This document shows positions 23,359-31,316 of a stretch of 38,431 nucleotides of DNA, in pieces. Source of the stretch: an uncultured bacterium (GTDB taxonomy: Bacteria; Verrucomicrobiota; Kiritimatiellia; RFP12; UBA1067). The position numbers and the translations under genes are program-made. The notes under the pieces were generated by a model. That model saw nothing but the letters and a program-made list of their open reading frames with translations. It did no database searches and was not told the origin of the DNA. Every line of letters begins with the position of its first letter. Positions within the stretch are counted from its first letter, which is position 1. The stretch covers positions 1-38,431 of the forward strand of contig CACZAK010000026.1 in the NCBI GenBank assembly GCA_902779075.1, read 5' to 3'.

Positions 23359-24222
23359 ATGAAAAGAAGAGAATTCATTACCGCGCTGGGAGCGGCCTGC
23401 GCCGTGCCGGTTTTCGGGCAGGGGAAAGGCGGCAAGGCAATCGCCGTGCAGCTCTACTCCATCGGCACGTACATCCATAAGAACGGGCTAGACAAGGCCC
23501 TGGCGGAGGTCGCGAAGATCGGCTACAAGGCGGTCGAGTTCAACACGTGCTTCGGCAAGAGCGCGGCGGAGTTGAAGCGGACGCTCGCCGCGAACGGCCT
23601 GACCGTCTGCGGCGCACATGTCCACAAGCGCGACTTCGGTCCGGACCGCATCAAGGCGGCGTGCGAGTACCACCTCGGATTCGGCAACAACCTGCTCATC
23701 TGCGCCGGCGCGGGGAACTTTCCGCGCAAGGGCGAGGACGTGGACGAGTTCATGAAGCGCCATGTCGACTACTACAATGTCGCCTCCGAGACGGCCGCGA
23801 AATACGGCTGCAAGATCGGACTCCACAACCACACGCCGGAGTTCGACATCACGATGAAGGACGGCACGACCTATTTCGACTACTTTTTCTCGCACACGCG
23901 CAAGGAGGTCTGCATGGAGCAGGATGTCGGCTGGACCGCCTGCACCGGACGCGATCCCTGCGAACAGTGGCGCAAGTATCCGCACCGCTCCATCACGATG
24001 CACGCGAAGGAGGACAACGGCCGCCGCAAGCGCATGGACACCTTCGACGGCATCCTCGGACATCCCCCGGTGAACGCCAAGGGCGTCGATTGGCCCAAGG
24101 TGTCCGCCGCCGCGGATGCCGACGGCGTGAAGTGGTGGATCGCCGAGTGCGAAGTCAGCCTCGACTCCCTCGTGCCGATCACAGAGTCTTTCAAGTTCCT
24201 CCAGCGCCTCGGTCGCTGCTGA
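23359..24222 (+). CDS. Tat-exported sugar phosphate isomerase/epimerase (xylose isomerase-like TIM barrel)
   Basis: A 287-aa protein with a Tat-type N-terminus (KRREFITALGAACAVPVFG) and an AP_endonuc_2/xylose isomerase-like TIM barrel: IAVQLYSIG (strand 1), GYKAVEFNTCFG, GLHNHTPEFD (about 154-163), MEQDVGWT (about 185) and ITMHAKED, which supply the usual metal-binding Glu/His/Asp set. GAGGAG stands 7 bases before ATG 23359. It pairs with a Tat-exported Gfo/Idh oxidoreductase 26 bp downstream. Such pairs are known from periplasmic 3-keto-sugar and inositol-type pathways; the substrate is not deducible. Confidence 0.8.
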   Translation: MKRREFITALGAACAVPVFGQGKGGKAIAVQLYSIGTYIHKNGLDKALAEVAKIGYKAVEFNTCFGKSAAELKRTLAANGLTVCGAHVHKRDFGPDRIKAACEYHLGFGNNLLICAGAGNFPRKGEDVDEFMKRHVDYYNVASETAAKYGCKIGLHNHTPEFDITMKDGTTYFDYFFSHTRKEVCMEQDVGWTACTGRDPCEQWRKYPHRSITMHAKEDNGRRKRMDTFDGILGHPPVNAKGVDWPKVSAAADADGVKWWIAECEVSLDSLVPITESFKFLQRLGRC

Positions 24223-24248
24223 GAAATATTAAAAAAGGAGAAATGCAA

Positions 24249-25613
24249 ATGAAAACTACAAGAAGAGAATTCATTGCGGGCGGCGCGGCTGCCGTTGGTG
24301 CGGGATCGGTTTTCGCCGGCACTGCCTTGCCGAAGGTGCGCATCGCGGCGATCGGTACGGGCGGACGCGGACACACCGACCTGCACAGTTTTCTGCGTTC
24401 GGGCCTCTGCGAGATTTCATGCGCGGCCGATGTCTATGCCCCCAACATCGAATGGGTGCGCAAGGAACAGCCGCAGGCGAAGATCTACGCCGACTACCGG
24501 AAGATGCTCGCCGAGTGCGCGGGGCAGTACGACGCCGTCTCGATCATGACGCCCGACCATTCGCACGCCGTCGCGTTCTTCGAGGCGAGCAAGTACAACG
24601 TGCCCGTCTATTGCGCGAAGCCGCTTGCCCACACGATTGACGAGACGCTTGCGATGATGCGCGTCGCGCGCGAGAAGAAGATCATCACGCAGGTGAGCCA
24701 CCACGGCAACTCCGAACCCGGTACGCCGCTTCTGCGCGAGTGGATGGAGAGCGGAATCTTCGGCAAGGCCCTGGAGGCGCACGTCTACTGCTGCGGACCG
24801 AACGGCTACTACATGGAGCCGCCGGAATGGGCCAACCAGCCGGCAGAGCCGCTCAAGGGACTGGACTGGGAATTGTGGCAGGGACCCGTGAAGCGCCGTC
24901 CGTACATCAAGGGACTCGTGCCGAGGGGACGCTGGCGCTCGTGGGCGATGTACGGCGAGGGCTGTCTCGGCGACTGGAGCTGCCACCTGATCGGACCCGT
25001 CGCCACCGCGCTTGACCTCGACATGCCCACGGCCGTGACGATGGACGACGAACGCGGCTTCGACCCGAAGAAGACGCCGCTCACGTTCCCGCATGCGGCG
25101 CACTACCGGTTCGAGTTCCCCGCGAAGGGGAACCGGGGGCCGTTCATCTACCACTGGTACGAATGCATGCGTCGCGCGCCGCGTCCCGTCGCCTACGAGC
25201 CCGAGCTGCCGTTTGACACGGTGAAGTCGCGCTGGTGCGGCGGCTACCTCGTGTGCGAAAAGGAGACGCTGATGTTCGGCGCGACGGGCGCCTCCGGCCT
25301 GCGCGTGATCCCCCATTCGCACATGAAGGCCATCAAGCCGCATCTGCCGCCAAAGAAGTACCCGCGCTACAAGGACCACTGGGCCGAGTTCCTCCAGGCC
25401 GTCCAGCAGAAGCGTCCTGCGAACACGCCGTTCGAGATGGGTGGCAAGTTCACGATCATGGGCTTCATGGGCATGATCGCCACGCGCTTCCCCGGCCGCC
25501 GCCTCACGTTCGACCCAGTGACGATGCGCTGCACGAACATCCCCGAGGCGAACGCGCTCATGGGCCCCGACTGGACCGATGCCGCCCGCGCCGAATACGG
25601 ACGTTTCCTGTGA
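24249..25613 (+). CDS. Tat-exported Gfo/Idh/MocA oxidoreductase
   Basis: A 454-aa protein with a Tat signal (TTRREFIAGGAAAVGAGSV), a Rossmann NAD(P)-binding start (VRIAAIGTGGRGHTDL), MTPDHSHAV, and VYCAKPLAHT near residue 122, where the catalytic Lys of the usual EKP motif is kept but Glu is replaced by Ala. The C-terminal alpha/beta domain has GEGCLGDWSCHLIGP, typical of the exported subfamily. ATG 24249 is 8 bases from AGGAG; the in-frame ATG 24243 is too close. The leader and N-terminal codons (AGAAGAGAATTCATT) are almost the same as in the upstream isomerase. Probably works with it on an oxidised or rearranged sugar outside the cytoplasm. Confidence 0.85.
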   Translation: MKTTRREFIAGGAAAVGAGSVFAGTALPKVRIAAIGTGGRGHTDLHSFLRSGLCEISCAADVYAPNIEWVRKEQPQAKIYADYRKMLAECAGQYDAVSIMTPDHSHAVAFFEASKYNVPVYCAKPLAHTIDETLAMMRVAREKKIITQVSHHGNSEPGTPLLREWMESGIFGKALEAHVYCCGPNGYYMEPPEWANQPAEPLKGLDWELWQGPVKRRPYIKGLVPRGRWRSWAMYGEGCLGDWSCHLIGPVATALDLDMPTAVTMDDERGFDPKKTPLTFPHAAHYRFEFPAKGNRGPFIYHWYECMRRAPRPVAYEPELPFDTVKSRWCGGYLVCEKETLMFGATGASGLRVIPHSHMKAIKPHLPPKKYPRYKDHWAEFLQAVQQKRPANTPFEMGGKFTIMGFMGMIATRFPGRRLTFDPVTMRCTNIPEANALMGPDWTDAARAEYGRFL

Positions 25614-25674
25614 TGAAGATGTTCACGCAGGTTGTCCGCAAGGGACTCTCGCGCAAGGTCGTCGGCGAGTGATA

Positions 25675-25734
25675 TTTTAAAATTCGCATTTTAAAATTCC
25701 CATCTTGACATGAAAACAAGGGATAGTGTAAAAT
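25675..25734 (+). promoter_or_regulatory. Promoter TTGACA-18-TAAAAT with AT-rich UP-like repeats
   Basis: TTGACA 25705-25710, 18-bp spacer, TAAAAT 25729-25734, predicting a start near 25741. Upstream, TTTTAAAATTC occurs twice in tandem (about 25676-25697), resembling an UP element. The transcript would run ~270 nt, through the palindrome array, before the gene at 26013. Bases 25741-25856 hold nothing else I can identify. Confidence 0.65.
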
Positions 25735-25856
25735 ACCCGCTGTCTGGGGTAGTATGCCCTCAGCCATCGACTATGTACAGGCTGTATGTAGCGCGTGGTG
25801 ATGCACGACACTTGATTTGCTGTGCGAGGACATGGCCGCTTCGGACGAAAAGGCCG

Positions 25857-25941
25857 TGACACCTAGATGTCAGAGGTTGTGACACCTAGGTGTCAGGGGG
25901 TGTGACACCTAGGTGTCAGACACTATGACACCTAGGTGTCA
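25857..25941. repeat. Four 16-bp palindromes at an exact 23-bp period
   Basis: TGACACCTAGGTGTCA at 25880-25895, 25903-25918 and 25926-25941, and a one-base variant (TGACACCTAGATGTCA) at 25857-25872. Start-to-start distance is 23 bp each time; the 7-bp spacers (GAGGTTG, GGGGGTG, GACACTA) are not conserved, so only the palindrome is selected. It reads as an operator or iteron array for a dimeric DNA-binding protein, with the HTH gene 71 bp downstream the obvious candidate. Confidence 0.85.
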
Positions 25942-25956
25942 CAGTTAGCGCCTCAA

Positions 25957-25996
25957 AAGGTAATAACAAGTAGTAAAGCAGTTCAAAGGCAAAGCA
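25957..25996 (+). promoter_or_regulatory. 40-nt leader shared (inverted) with 35849-35888
   Basis: The stretch beginning AAGGTAATAACAAG and ending GCAAAGCA matches the reverse complement of 35849-35888 in 35 of 40 positions. Here it ends 16 bp before the ATG of the HTH gene and holds its Shine-Dalgarno context; there it lies upstream of a transposase remnant. Confidence 0.7.
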
Positions 25997-26012
25997 AAGG
26001 AAGAATACGAAT

Positions 26013-26282
26013 ATGGGAACCTACAAAATCGGTTGCAAAATCGTCTCTGACACGCACGCCGAGGAGGTTTATGCGGTGCTCAAGCAGCACATGAATCCCC
26101 AAACGCATAATCTGTTCCCGCGATGGGATGTCGTTGCGAAGGAACTTGGTCTGAGCAAGTCAACTGTCATCCGTAACGTCCGGCATCTTTTGGCATCAGG
26201 GCGCATCAGGAGCGATTTTCTCCCCGCAATGAATCCGCAGCTTCCTGAAGAGTGCGGCTTTACGGTAATCACGGTCCTTTGA
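26013..26282 (+). CDS. Small winged-helix DNA-binding protein (HTH_36-like)
   Basis: An 89-aa protein. Residues ~28-65 (NLFPRWDVVAKELGLSKSTVIRNVRHLLASGRI) form a winged helix-turn-helix resembling HTH_36 and the DNA-binding parts of plasmid and phage replication initiators. The short N-terminal part (YKIGCKIVSDTHAEEVYAVLKQH) may dimerise. AAAGGAAG precedes ATG 26013. The four palindromes directly upstream are likely its binding sites, giving autoregulation. It ends 4 bp before the acyltransferase gene, so the two are probably one unit. Confidence 0.65.
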   Translation: MGTYKIGCKIVSDTHAEEVYAVLKQHMNPQTHNLFPRWDVVAKELGLSKSTVIRNVRHLLASGRIRSDFLPAMNPQLPEECGFTVITVL

Positions 26283-26286
26283 ACCT

Positions 26287-27438
26287 ATGGCACGTTGTGA
26301 AGCTACAGTAGAATCCGCGTCCAAAGAAGTTCCGCGGACGGAACGGCTTGCGTCGCTTGATGCGCTGAGGGGCTTTGACATGTTCTTCCTCACCGGCGGC
26401 TCGGCGATGATCCTTGGATTCTGCGAGGTGTTTGGCAGTCCCAAGGGCTGGTTCGCGGAGCAGATGCGCCATGTACGGTGGGAGGGCCTCACGCAACACG
26501 ATACAATATTGCCGCTCTTCCTTTTCCTGATGGGCGTCTCTTGGCCGTTCTCCCTTGCGTCGCAGGAGGCGAAGGGGCGTCCCACATGGCGCATCCTGCT
26601 GAAGATACTCACTCGGACGGCGCTTCTCTTCCTCATCGGGCTGTCGTTTTACGGCATCTTGAACTTCAAGCCGTATTTCAGGGTGATGGGCGTACTCCAG
26701 TTCTTGGCGCTCAGCTGGGGACTCGCCGCGACGCTGTACGTGTTCGTGCGCAAGAAGTGGGCGCTCGTTTCCATTGCGGCTGTTCTGCTCGTGGGCTACT
26801 ATGCGCTTCTGCATTTCAACATCGCGCCCAACGCGCCGGCCGGCGCCAGTACCTACGCACCGGAGTGGAACATCATCGGATACTGGGATAGGGCCTTCTA
26901 TCCGAACTACATGATCAAGGGCTGGAAGACCGAGCCGCAGTCGATCTTCCAGATTCCGTCGTCCACCGTCCTTGCGCTACTCGGCATCATCGCCGGCGCG
27001 TTTCTCAAGAGCCGCGCGGAGCGTCCCGTGTGGCACACGCCAGCCTTGCTTGCCGCTTACGCGGCGGGGTGCGGCCTTTTGGGCTGGCTGTTCGCGGGCT
27101 GTCTCGGCGATCCCGTCATCAAGAACCTCTCCACGACGTCGTTCATCCTCGTCACGTCGGCCTACTCGTTCGCGATGCTCTGCCTCTTCCATGTCATCAT
27201 CGACGTGTTCAAGTTCCGTCGGTGGGCGGAGATTTTCGATCCAGTGGGGAAGAACGCCATACTCGCCTATTCGCTCCACATGACAGGAATCCTGCATGTT
27301 GTCTGGAGATTCTATCTTTCCGGTATCAGCAAACACTGCGGCGCGTGGGCAGAGGTCGTGAGCGGGCTTGGTCTCTACCTGATCCTCTGGGCATTCCTGC
27401 TCTGGCTCAGGAGCAAGAAGGCTTTTATGAAAGTGTAG
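26287..27438 (+). CDS. DUF5009/HGSNAT-like membrane acyltransferase
   Basis: A 383-aa protein with about ten membrane helices. The start RLASLDALRGFDMFFLTGGSAMI is the signature of the DUF5009/DUF1624 group related to heparan-alpha-glucosaminide N-acetyltransferase; QHDTILPLFLFLMGVSWPFSLA and GKNAILAYSLHMTG are further family blocks. These enzymes transfer acetyl groups across the membrane to amino sugars. It begins 4 bp after the small HTH gene with no clear Shine-Dalgarno of its own. In a glycan-feeding bacterium a role in host or cell-wall amino-sugar acetylation is plausible, not proven. Confidence 0.8.
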   Translation: MARCEATVESASKEVPRTERLASLDALRGFDMFFLTGGSAMILGFCEVFGSPKGWFAEQMRHVRWEGLTQHDTILPLFLFLMGVSWPFSLASQEAKGRPTWRILLKILTRTALLFLIGLSFYGILNFKPYFRVMGVLQFLALSWGLAATLYVFVRKKWALVSIAAVLLVGYYALLHFNIAPNAPAGASTYAPEWNIIGYWDRAFYPNYMIKGWKTEPQSIFQIPSSTVLALLGIIAGAFLKSRAERPVWHTPALLAAYAAGCGLLGWLFAGCLGDPVIKNLSTTSFILVTSAYSFAMLCLFHVIIDVFKFRRWAEIFDPVGKNAILAYSLHMTGILHVVWRFYLSGISKHCGAWAEVVSGLGLYLILWAFLLWLRSKKAFMKV

Positions 27439-27484
27439 TTGCGGACGATGGAACCCGCGCAGTGAAATACCGTTAAAATGAGTT

Positions 27485-27514
27485 GTGACACACACGCCGC
27501 AGATATGGTATAAT
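27485..27514 (+). promoter_or_regulatory. Promoter GTGACA-18-TATAAT
   Basis: GTGACA 27485-27490, 18-bp spacer, TATAAT preceded by TGG (extended -10) 27509-27514. Predicted start near 27521, giving a 20-nt leader before ATG 27541. Confidence 0.65.
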
Positions 27515-27540
27515 GTGCGGCGTTCGGAGAAGAAGCAGAA

Positions 27541-29496
27541 ATGACGATACTTGGAGAACCTATATTTGCGAAGAACCCAGACGGTTCGCTCAAGAGCCGT
27601 ATCGGTACCATTTTCTTTCGCACGCCCGGCCTCGTGACGCAGCGCGGCATCCACGCGATGCAGCGGATGGCCTGGATTCGCGCGCTCAACGACGCCCGCG
27701 CGGCCGCCGGCCAGCCGCCCCTCACGGAGGCGGAGGAGGCGGCGGAGCTCGCGGACTCCGCCGACCTACTCTTCACTGACGACTACGTGCTCATACGTCC
27801 CGACCCATCGCGCATGGACCTCGCGTTCAAGGCGGACGAGGCACTGCAGGCTTTTGTCTCGAAGCGGAAGATCCGCTTCCTCAACACGCACGCCGCCAAC
27901 GTGCGCGACGCCTTGCGCGCGCGCGGCGAGAACTGGCGCATGGCGCGCCGTCCGGCGAGCCCCGAGGAAATCGACCGGGCGATCGAAAGCGCCCGCGTGT
28001 CGATCCAGAACGCGAGCGTCTACTTCTACAACGGCCAGACGGGCACGCGCTACCTCACGGCGGGCGGCTACGCGACCGTCTCCGCCTTCGCGCCGGATGC
28101 GTTCCGTGCGCAGGTGGAGGAGGTCGTGAAGGGCCTTGTCGGGCGCAACCGCCTCGGCCAGCCGGAGATCGCGCTCTTCCCGCCGTCGCTCCCGCCGGAC
28201 GTCACCGAGGCGTTCCGCGACATCAAGCCGGAGGCGCTCGACGACGCGGCGCTGCGTGCGGCCGTGGACGCGGCCATGCAGAAGTGGCGTCTCGCCCTGC
28301 CCGCGAACCTCCGCGAGGAGACGACCGCGAACTTCGTCTGGCGCAACGAGATGAGCGCCGCGCTCGCGCGCCGTCCGAACGAGACGGAGATCGGCGACCA
28401 GGAGCTCATCCAGGGCATCAGCCCCGAGTTCTACCGCCAGATCGAGTGGTTGCCGGGCGCGCGCATCGAGAACGGCGAGCTGCTGTTCGACTCGCTCTTC
28501 GACGAGGCCGCGCGCACGGAGGATCCCGAACTTCTCGAACTGTGCGACTCGCGCGTGCGCTCGATCATCTTCAACCTCCTGCGTCTCTGCGGCAAGGTGG
28601 AGTACGTGAACGTGGGCCGCATCGCCCGCTCGCTCGCCCGCTATCCGGTGGAGGGACACCGGCGCGGTAGCGTGTACATCGTCCAGTTCAAGGCCATTGA
28701 CGAGGAGCGCGCGCGCGTGATCGTGGTCCGCTTCCAGAAGTGGGGCATCGCCGAGCACCTTGACGAGGGCAAGGACCTCCTGCGCGCAATCGTGGAGGCG
28801 AACGAGTACGCCGACTACATCCTCGATCGCCGTCTCGCCTGCCGCCAGCTCGGCATGAACCTGCCCCACCGGGTGGGATTCGGGCAGGTTACGGAGAAGT
28901 ACCACGGCCTGAACCAGTACAACGGCACGCCCGTGCGCGCCTACTACTACGCGCGCGGCTACGTGACCGGCGTCGCGTCCGACAAGGTGCCGCCCGAGCG
29001 CTTCCGCAACCCGGCGTTCGCGATCGCGTTCGCTTACCTCATGGGCGAGGCTGCCGCGCTCGACATGGTCGTGGGCCGCGCCGCCACCGAGACGGGCGAG
29101 AGCATGTTCGACCGGAACTTCGAGGTGCTGCAGCCAGGCGAGGACGGATTACCGACGCGCATCGTGGTGACGGACCACGCCGGCTCCTTCGTGAAGTACA
29201 AGGAAAGCTTCGACGAGCTCGTGGGGCCGTACGCGAACGTGGTGCGCCGCCGCCGCGCGTTCGTGGCCGACTTCGCCGCGTTCGCGAAGGCGTACGTGAC
29301 GGGCTTCGAGCGGAAGCTCGCGGCCACGCAGTCCGCCTACCGCGCTCGCCGCAGCTCATTCGACAACCTTTTCGTCCACCGTCCCTACGATACGGCCGGG
29401 TCCGGAGCCTACCGCTGGTCGCGCGTTCTCGCGCGCCTCGACGCCTGCGATCCCGCCGCCGTTGCTGATTCCCTGAGAAAGGCTGTTGAGGCTTGA
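27541..29496 (+). CDS. Unknown 651-aa protein, possibly kinase-fold
   Basis: A GC-rich, soluble, largely helical protein with no signal peptide. No family recognised. The C-terminal part has a run that could be a divergent kinase-like core: RVIVVRFQKW (about 398-408), a hinge-like YYYARGYVTG, MFDRNFEVL (about 521-529, like a catalytic loop) and VVTDHAGSF (about 541-549, in the place of DFG). This is weak pattern matching. It begins the transcription unit that continues with two oligopeptide permease genes and a murein amidase (4-bp gaps or less), which points to a role in peptide or murein handling. Confidence 0.6.
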   Translation: MTILGEPIFAKNPDGSLKSRIGTIFFRTPGLVTQRGIHAMQRMAWIRALNDARAAAGQPPLTEAEEAAELADSADLLFTDDYVLIRPDPSRMDLAFKADEALQAFVSKRKIRFLNTHAANVRDALRARGENWRMARRPASPEEIDRAIESARVSIQNASVYFYNGQTGTRYLTAGGYATVSAFAPDAFRAQVEEVVKGLVGRNRLGQPEIALFPPSLPPDVTEAFRDIKPEALDDAALRAAVDAAMQKWRLALPANLREETTANFVWRNEMSAALARRPNETEIGDQELIQGISPEFYRQIEWLPGARIENGELLFDSLFDEAARTEDPELLELCDSRVRSIIFNLLRLCGKVEYVNVGRIARSLARYPVEGHRRGSVYIVQFKAIDEERARVIVVRFQKWGIAEHLDEGKDLLRAIVEANEYADYILDRRLACRQLGMNLPHRVGFGQVTEKYHGLNQYNGTPVRAYYYARGYVTGVASDKVPPERFRNPAFAIAFAYLMGEAAALDMVVGRAATETGESMFDRNFEVLQPGEDGLPTRIVVTDHAGSFVKYKESFDELVGPYANVVRRRRAFVADFAAFAKAYVTGFERKLAATQSAYRARRSSFDNLFVHRPYDTAGSGAYRWSRVLARLDACDPAAVADSLRKAVEA

Positions 29497-29500
29497 CATT

Positions 29501-30454
29501 ATGTTTCGATACGCTGCCAGACGATTGCTAGAACTGATTCCGACGACCATTGGAATCCTGTTGCTCACTTTCGTGCTCTTCAACGTCGTGGGCGGTTCGT
29601 CCGCCCAGGTCGTGCTGGGGAAGAACGCGACTAAGGCGTCCATCGAGGCGTTCAACAAACGCTACGGTTACGACAAGCCGCTCATCCTAAATACGCGACC
29701 TGGCGAATCCGCGTTCGATTCGCAGTTCTTCAACTTCGTGAAGAACGTCGCGAAGGGCGAGTTCGGCATGTCCACCGAACACCGCGAGCCGGTGATCGAC
29801 GTCCTGAAGCGCGGGGTGTTGCCGTCTCTATCGCTTACGGTGCCCATGCTCATCTGCGGCACGCTCGTGGGCCTGGCGCTCGCGCTCGGCTGCGCGGCGC
29901 TGCGCGGCAGCGCGTTCGACAAGAGCGTACTCGTGATGAGCACCGTGCTTATGAGCGTCAACTACGTCGTGTGGGTGCTTGCGGGTCAATTCTTCCTCGC
30001 GTACAAGTGGAAGTTCTTCCCGATATGGGGGTATGAGAGCGCGTTCTACATTGTGCTGCCCGCGATGATCGGCGTGCTGTCCTCGCTCGGCGTGGACATA
30101 CGATTCTTCCGCACTGCGGTCTTGGACGAGATTTACAAGCCGTACGTGCGTACCGCGCGCGCGAAGGGACTTTCCCGCACGACGATCCTAGTGAAGCACG
30201 TGCTGCGCAATTCGCTCATCCCGATCATCACTTTCGTGTCGCTGTCAATCCCGTACCTCTTCACGGGATCGCTCCTCCTCGAGACGTTCTTCGGAATCCC
30301 CGGGCTGGGAAGCGTGTCCCTCAACGCAATCAACTCCGCCGACCTTGCGGTCGTGCGCGCCGTGGTGCTGCTCGGCGCGCTCCTCTACCAGGTCGTCAAC
30401 CTTGTCACCGACCTCGCCTACGCGGCGCTGGACCCGAGAGTGAGGCTAGGCTAG
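29501..30454 (+). CDS. ABC peptide transporter permease, DppB/OppB type
   Basis: A 317-aa permease with an N-terminal helix (RRLLELIPTTIGILLLTFVLF) typical of DppB, six membrane segments and the EAA loop (VRTARAKGLSRTTILVKHVLRNSLIP). It imports di- or oligopeptides with a DppC partner, which follows directly. ATG 29501 is chosen; TTG 29486 would overlap the previous gene. The ATPases and the binding protein are not in this window. Confidence 0.85.
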   Translation: MFRYAARRLLELIPTTIGILLLTFVLFNVVGGSSAQVVLGKNATKASIEAFNKRYGYDKPLILNTRPGESAFDSQFFNFVKNVAKGEFGMSTEHREPVIDVLKRGVLPSLSLTVPMLICGTLVGLALALGCAALRGSAFDKSVLVMSTVLMSVNYVVWVLAGQFFLAYKWKFFPIWGYESAFYIVLPAMIGVLSSLGVDIRFFRTAVLDEIYKPYVRTARAKGLSRTTILVKHVLRNSLIPIITFVSLSIPYLFTGSLLLETFFGIPGLGSVSLNAINSADLAVVRAVVLLGALLYQVVNLVTDLAYAALDPRVRLG

Positions 30455-30455
30455 T

Positions 30456-31313
30456 ATGAAGGCACTTTGGAACAGACTGAGCGTAGGCGGAAAACTCTGC
30501 CTTTTCGTAATCGCCGCTTATTTCCTCTGCGCGGCCTGGGGTGGCGTACGGTCGCTGCGCGCACGGCTTGCAGACGAGACGCCGGCGTACAACGTCGTTA
30601 ACGTGAACGCGCGCTACCAGCCGCCGTCGGCTGAGCACTGGATGGGCACGGATAACCTCGGACGCGACGTGTCGGCGCGTCTCGTGCAGGGCGCGTGGAT
30701 TTCCTTCCAGGTGGGCATCGGCACGTCCCTCATCGCGATTCCCCTCGGCGTGCTGCTGGGCCTCCTCGGCGGATATTTCGGCGGGAAGGTGGACTCAGTG
30801 GTCGTGTGGCTATGCGCAACGGTGGCGTCGATGCCGGGACTTCTCTTCATCCTCGCGATCTCGCTCATCGCCGGCAAGGGCATCCTCGGCATCCTGCTCG
30901 GCATAGGCTTTACGACATGGGTCGGCGTCTGCCGCACGATCCGCGCGGAGGTGATGAAGCACCGCGACCGCGCCTACGTGCAGGCTGCGCGCGTCCTGGG
31001 CTACTCGCACCTGCGCATCATGTTCCGGCACATCCTGCCAAACGTCGCCCACCTCATCCTCATCCAGTTCTCGATCCGCTTCCCTGGATCGGTCGCCACC
31101 GAGGTGTTCATCAGCTTCCTCGGCATCGGCGTGCAGGGCGAGCCGAGCTGGGGCGTGATGATCAACAACGCGCGTCTGCGTCTCTGGCAGGGAATCTGGT
31201 GGGAGATGACGGCCGTCACGTGCGCCATCTTCATACTCGTTCTGGTGTTCAACCACCTTGCGGACGAGCTGCGCGACATCCTCGACCCAGCGCTCCGCAA
31301 CGAGAGGAACTGA
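30456..31313 (+). CDS. ABC peptide transporter permease, DppC/OppC type
   Basis: A 285-aa permease. PSAEHWMGTDNLGRDVSARLV (about 50-70) is the classic DppC/OppC N-terminal block and VQAARVLGYSHLRIMFRHILPN the EAA loop; FLGIGVQGEPSWGVMI is also typical. It starts 1 bp after the DppB gene stop, so the two form the membrane channel. Followed within 4 bp by an exported amidase, which hints at murein peptide uptake. Confidence 0.88.
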   Translation: MKALWNRLSVGGKLCLFVIAAYFLCAAWGGVRSLRARLADETPAYNVVNVNARYQPPSAEHWMGTDNLGRDVSARLVQGAWISFQVGIGTSLIAIPLGVLLGLLGGYFGGKVDSVVVWLCATVASMPGLLFILAISLIAGKGILGILLGIGFTTWVGVCRTIRAEVMKHRDRAYVQAARVLGYSHLRIMFRHILPNVAHLILIQFSIRFPGSVATEVFISFLGIGVQGEPSWGVMINNARLRLWQGIWWEMTAVTCAIFILVLVFNHLADELRDILDPALRNERN

Positions 31314-31316
31314 CGC

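Noticed and set aside
24417..25379. 320-aa minus-strand frame opposite the Gfo/Idh gene
   Set aside because: Antisense shadow of a clear oxidoreductase.
25613..25672. 19-codon frame overlapping the Gfo/Idh stop (TGATG)
   Set aside because: Too short, no motif, likely chance or a decayed 3' end.
25857..25941. CRISPR array
   Set aside because: Repeats are 16-bp palindromes with only 7-bp spacers; no spacers of 30 bp or cas genes.
27766..28905. 379-aa minus-strand frame opposite the 651-aa gene
   Set aside because: Same shadow composition; the plus-strand frame has a promoter, start and operon context.
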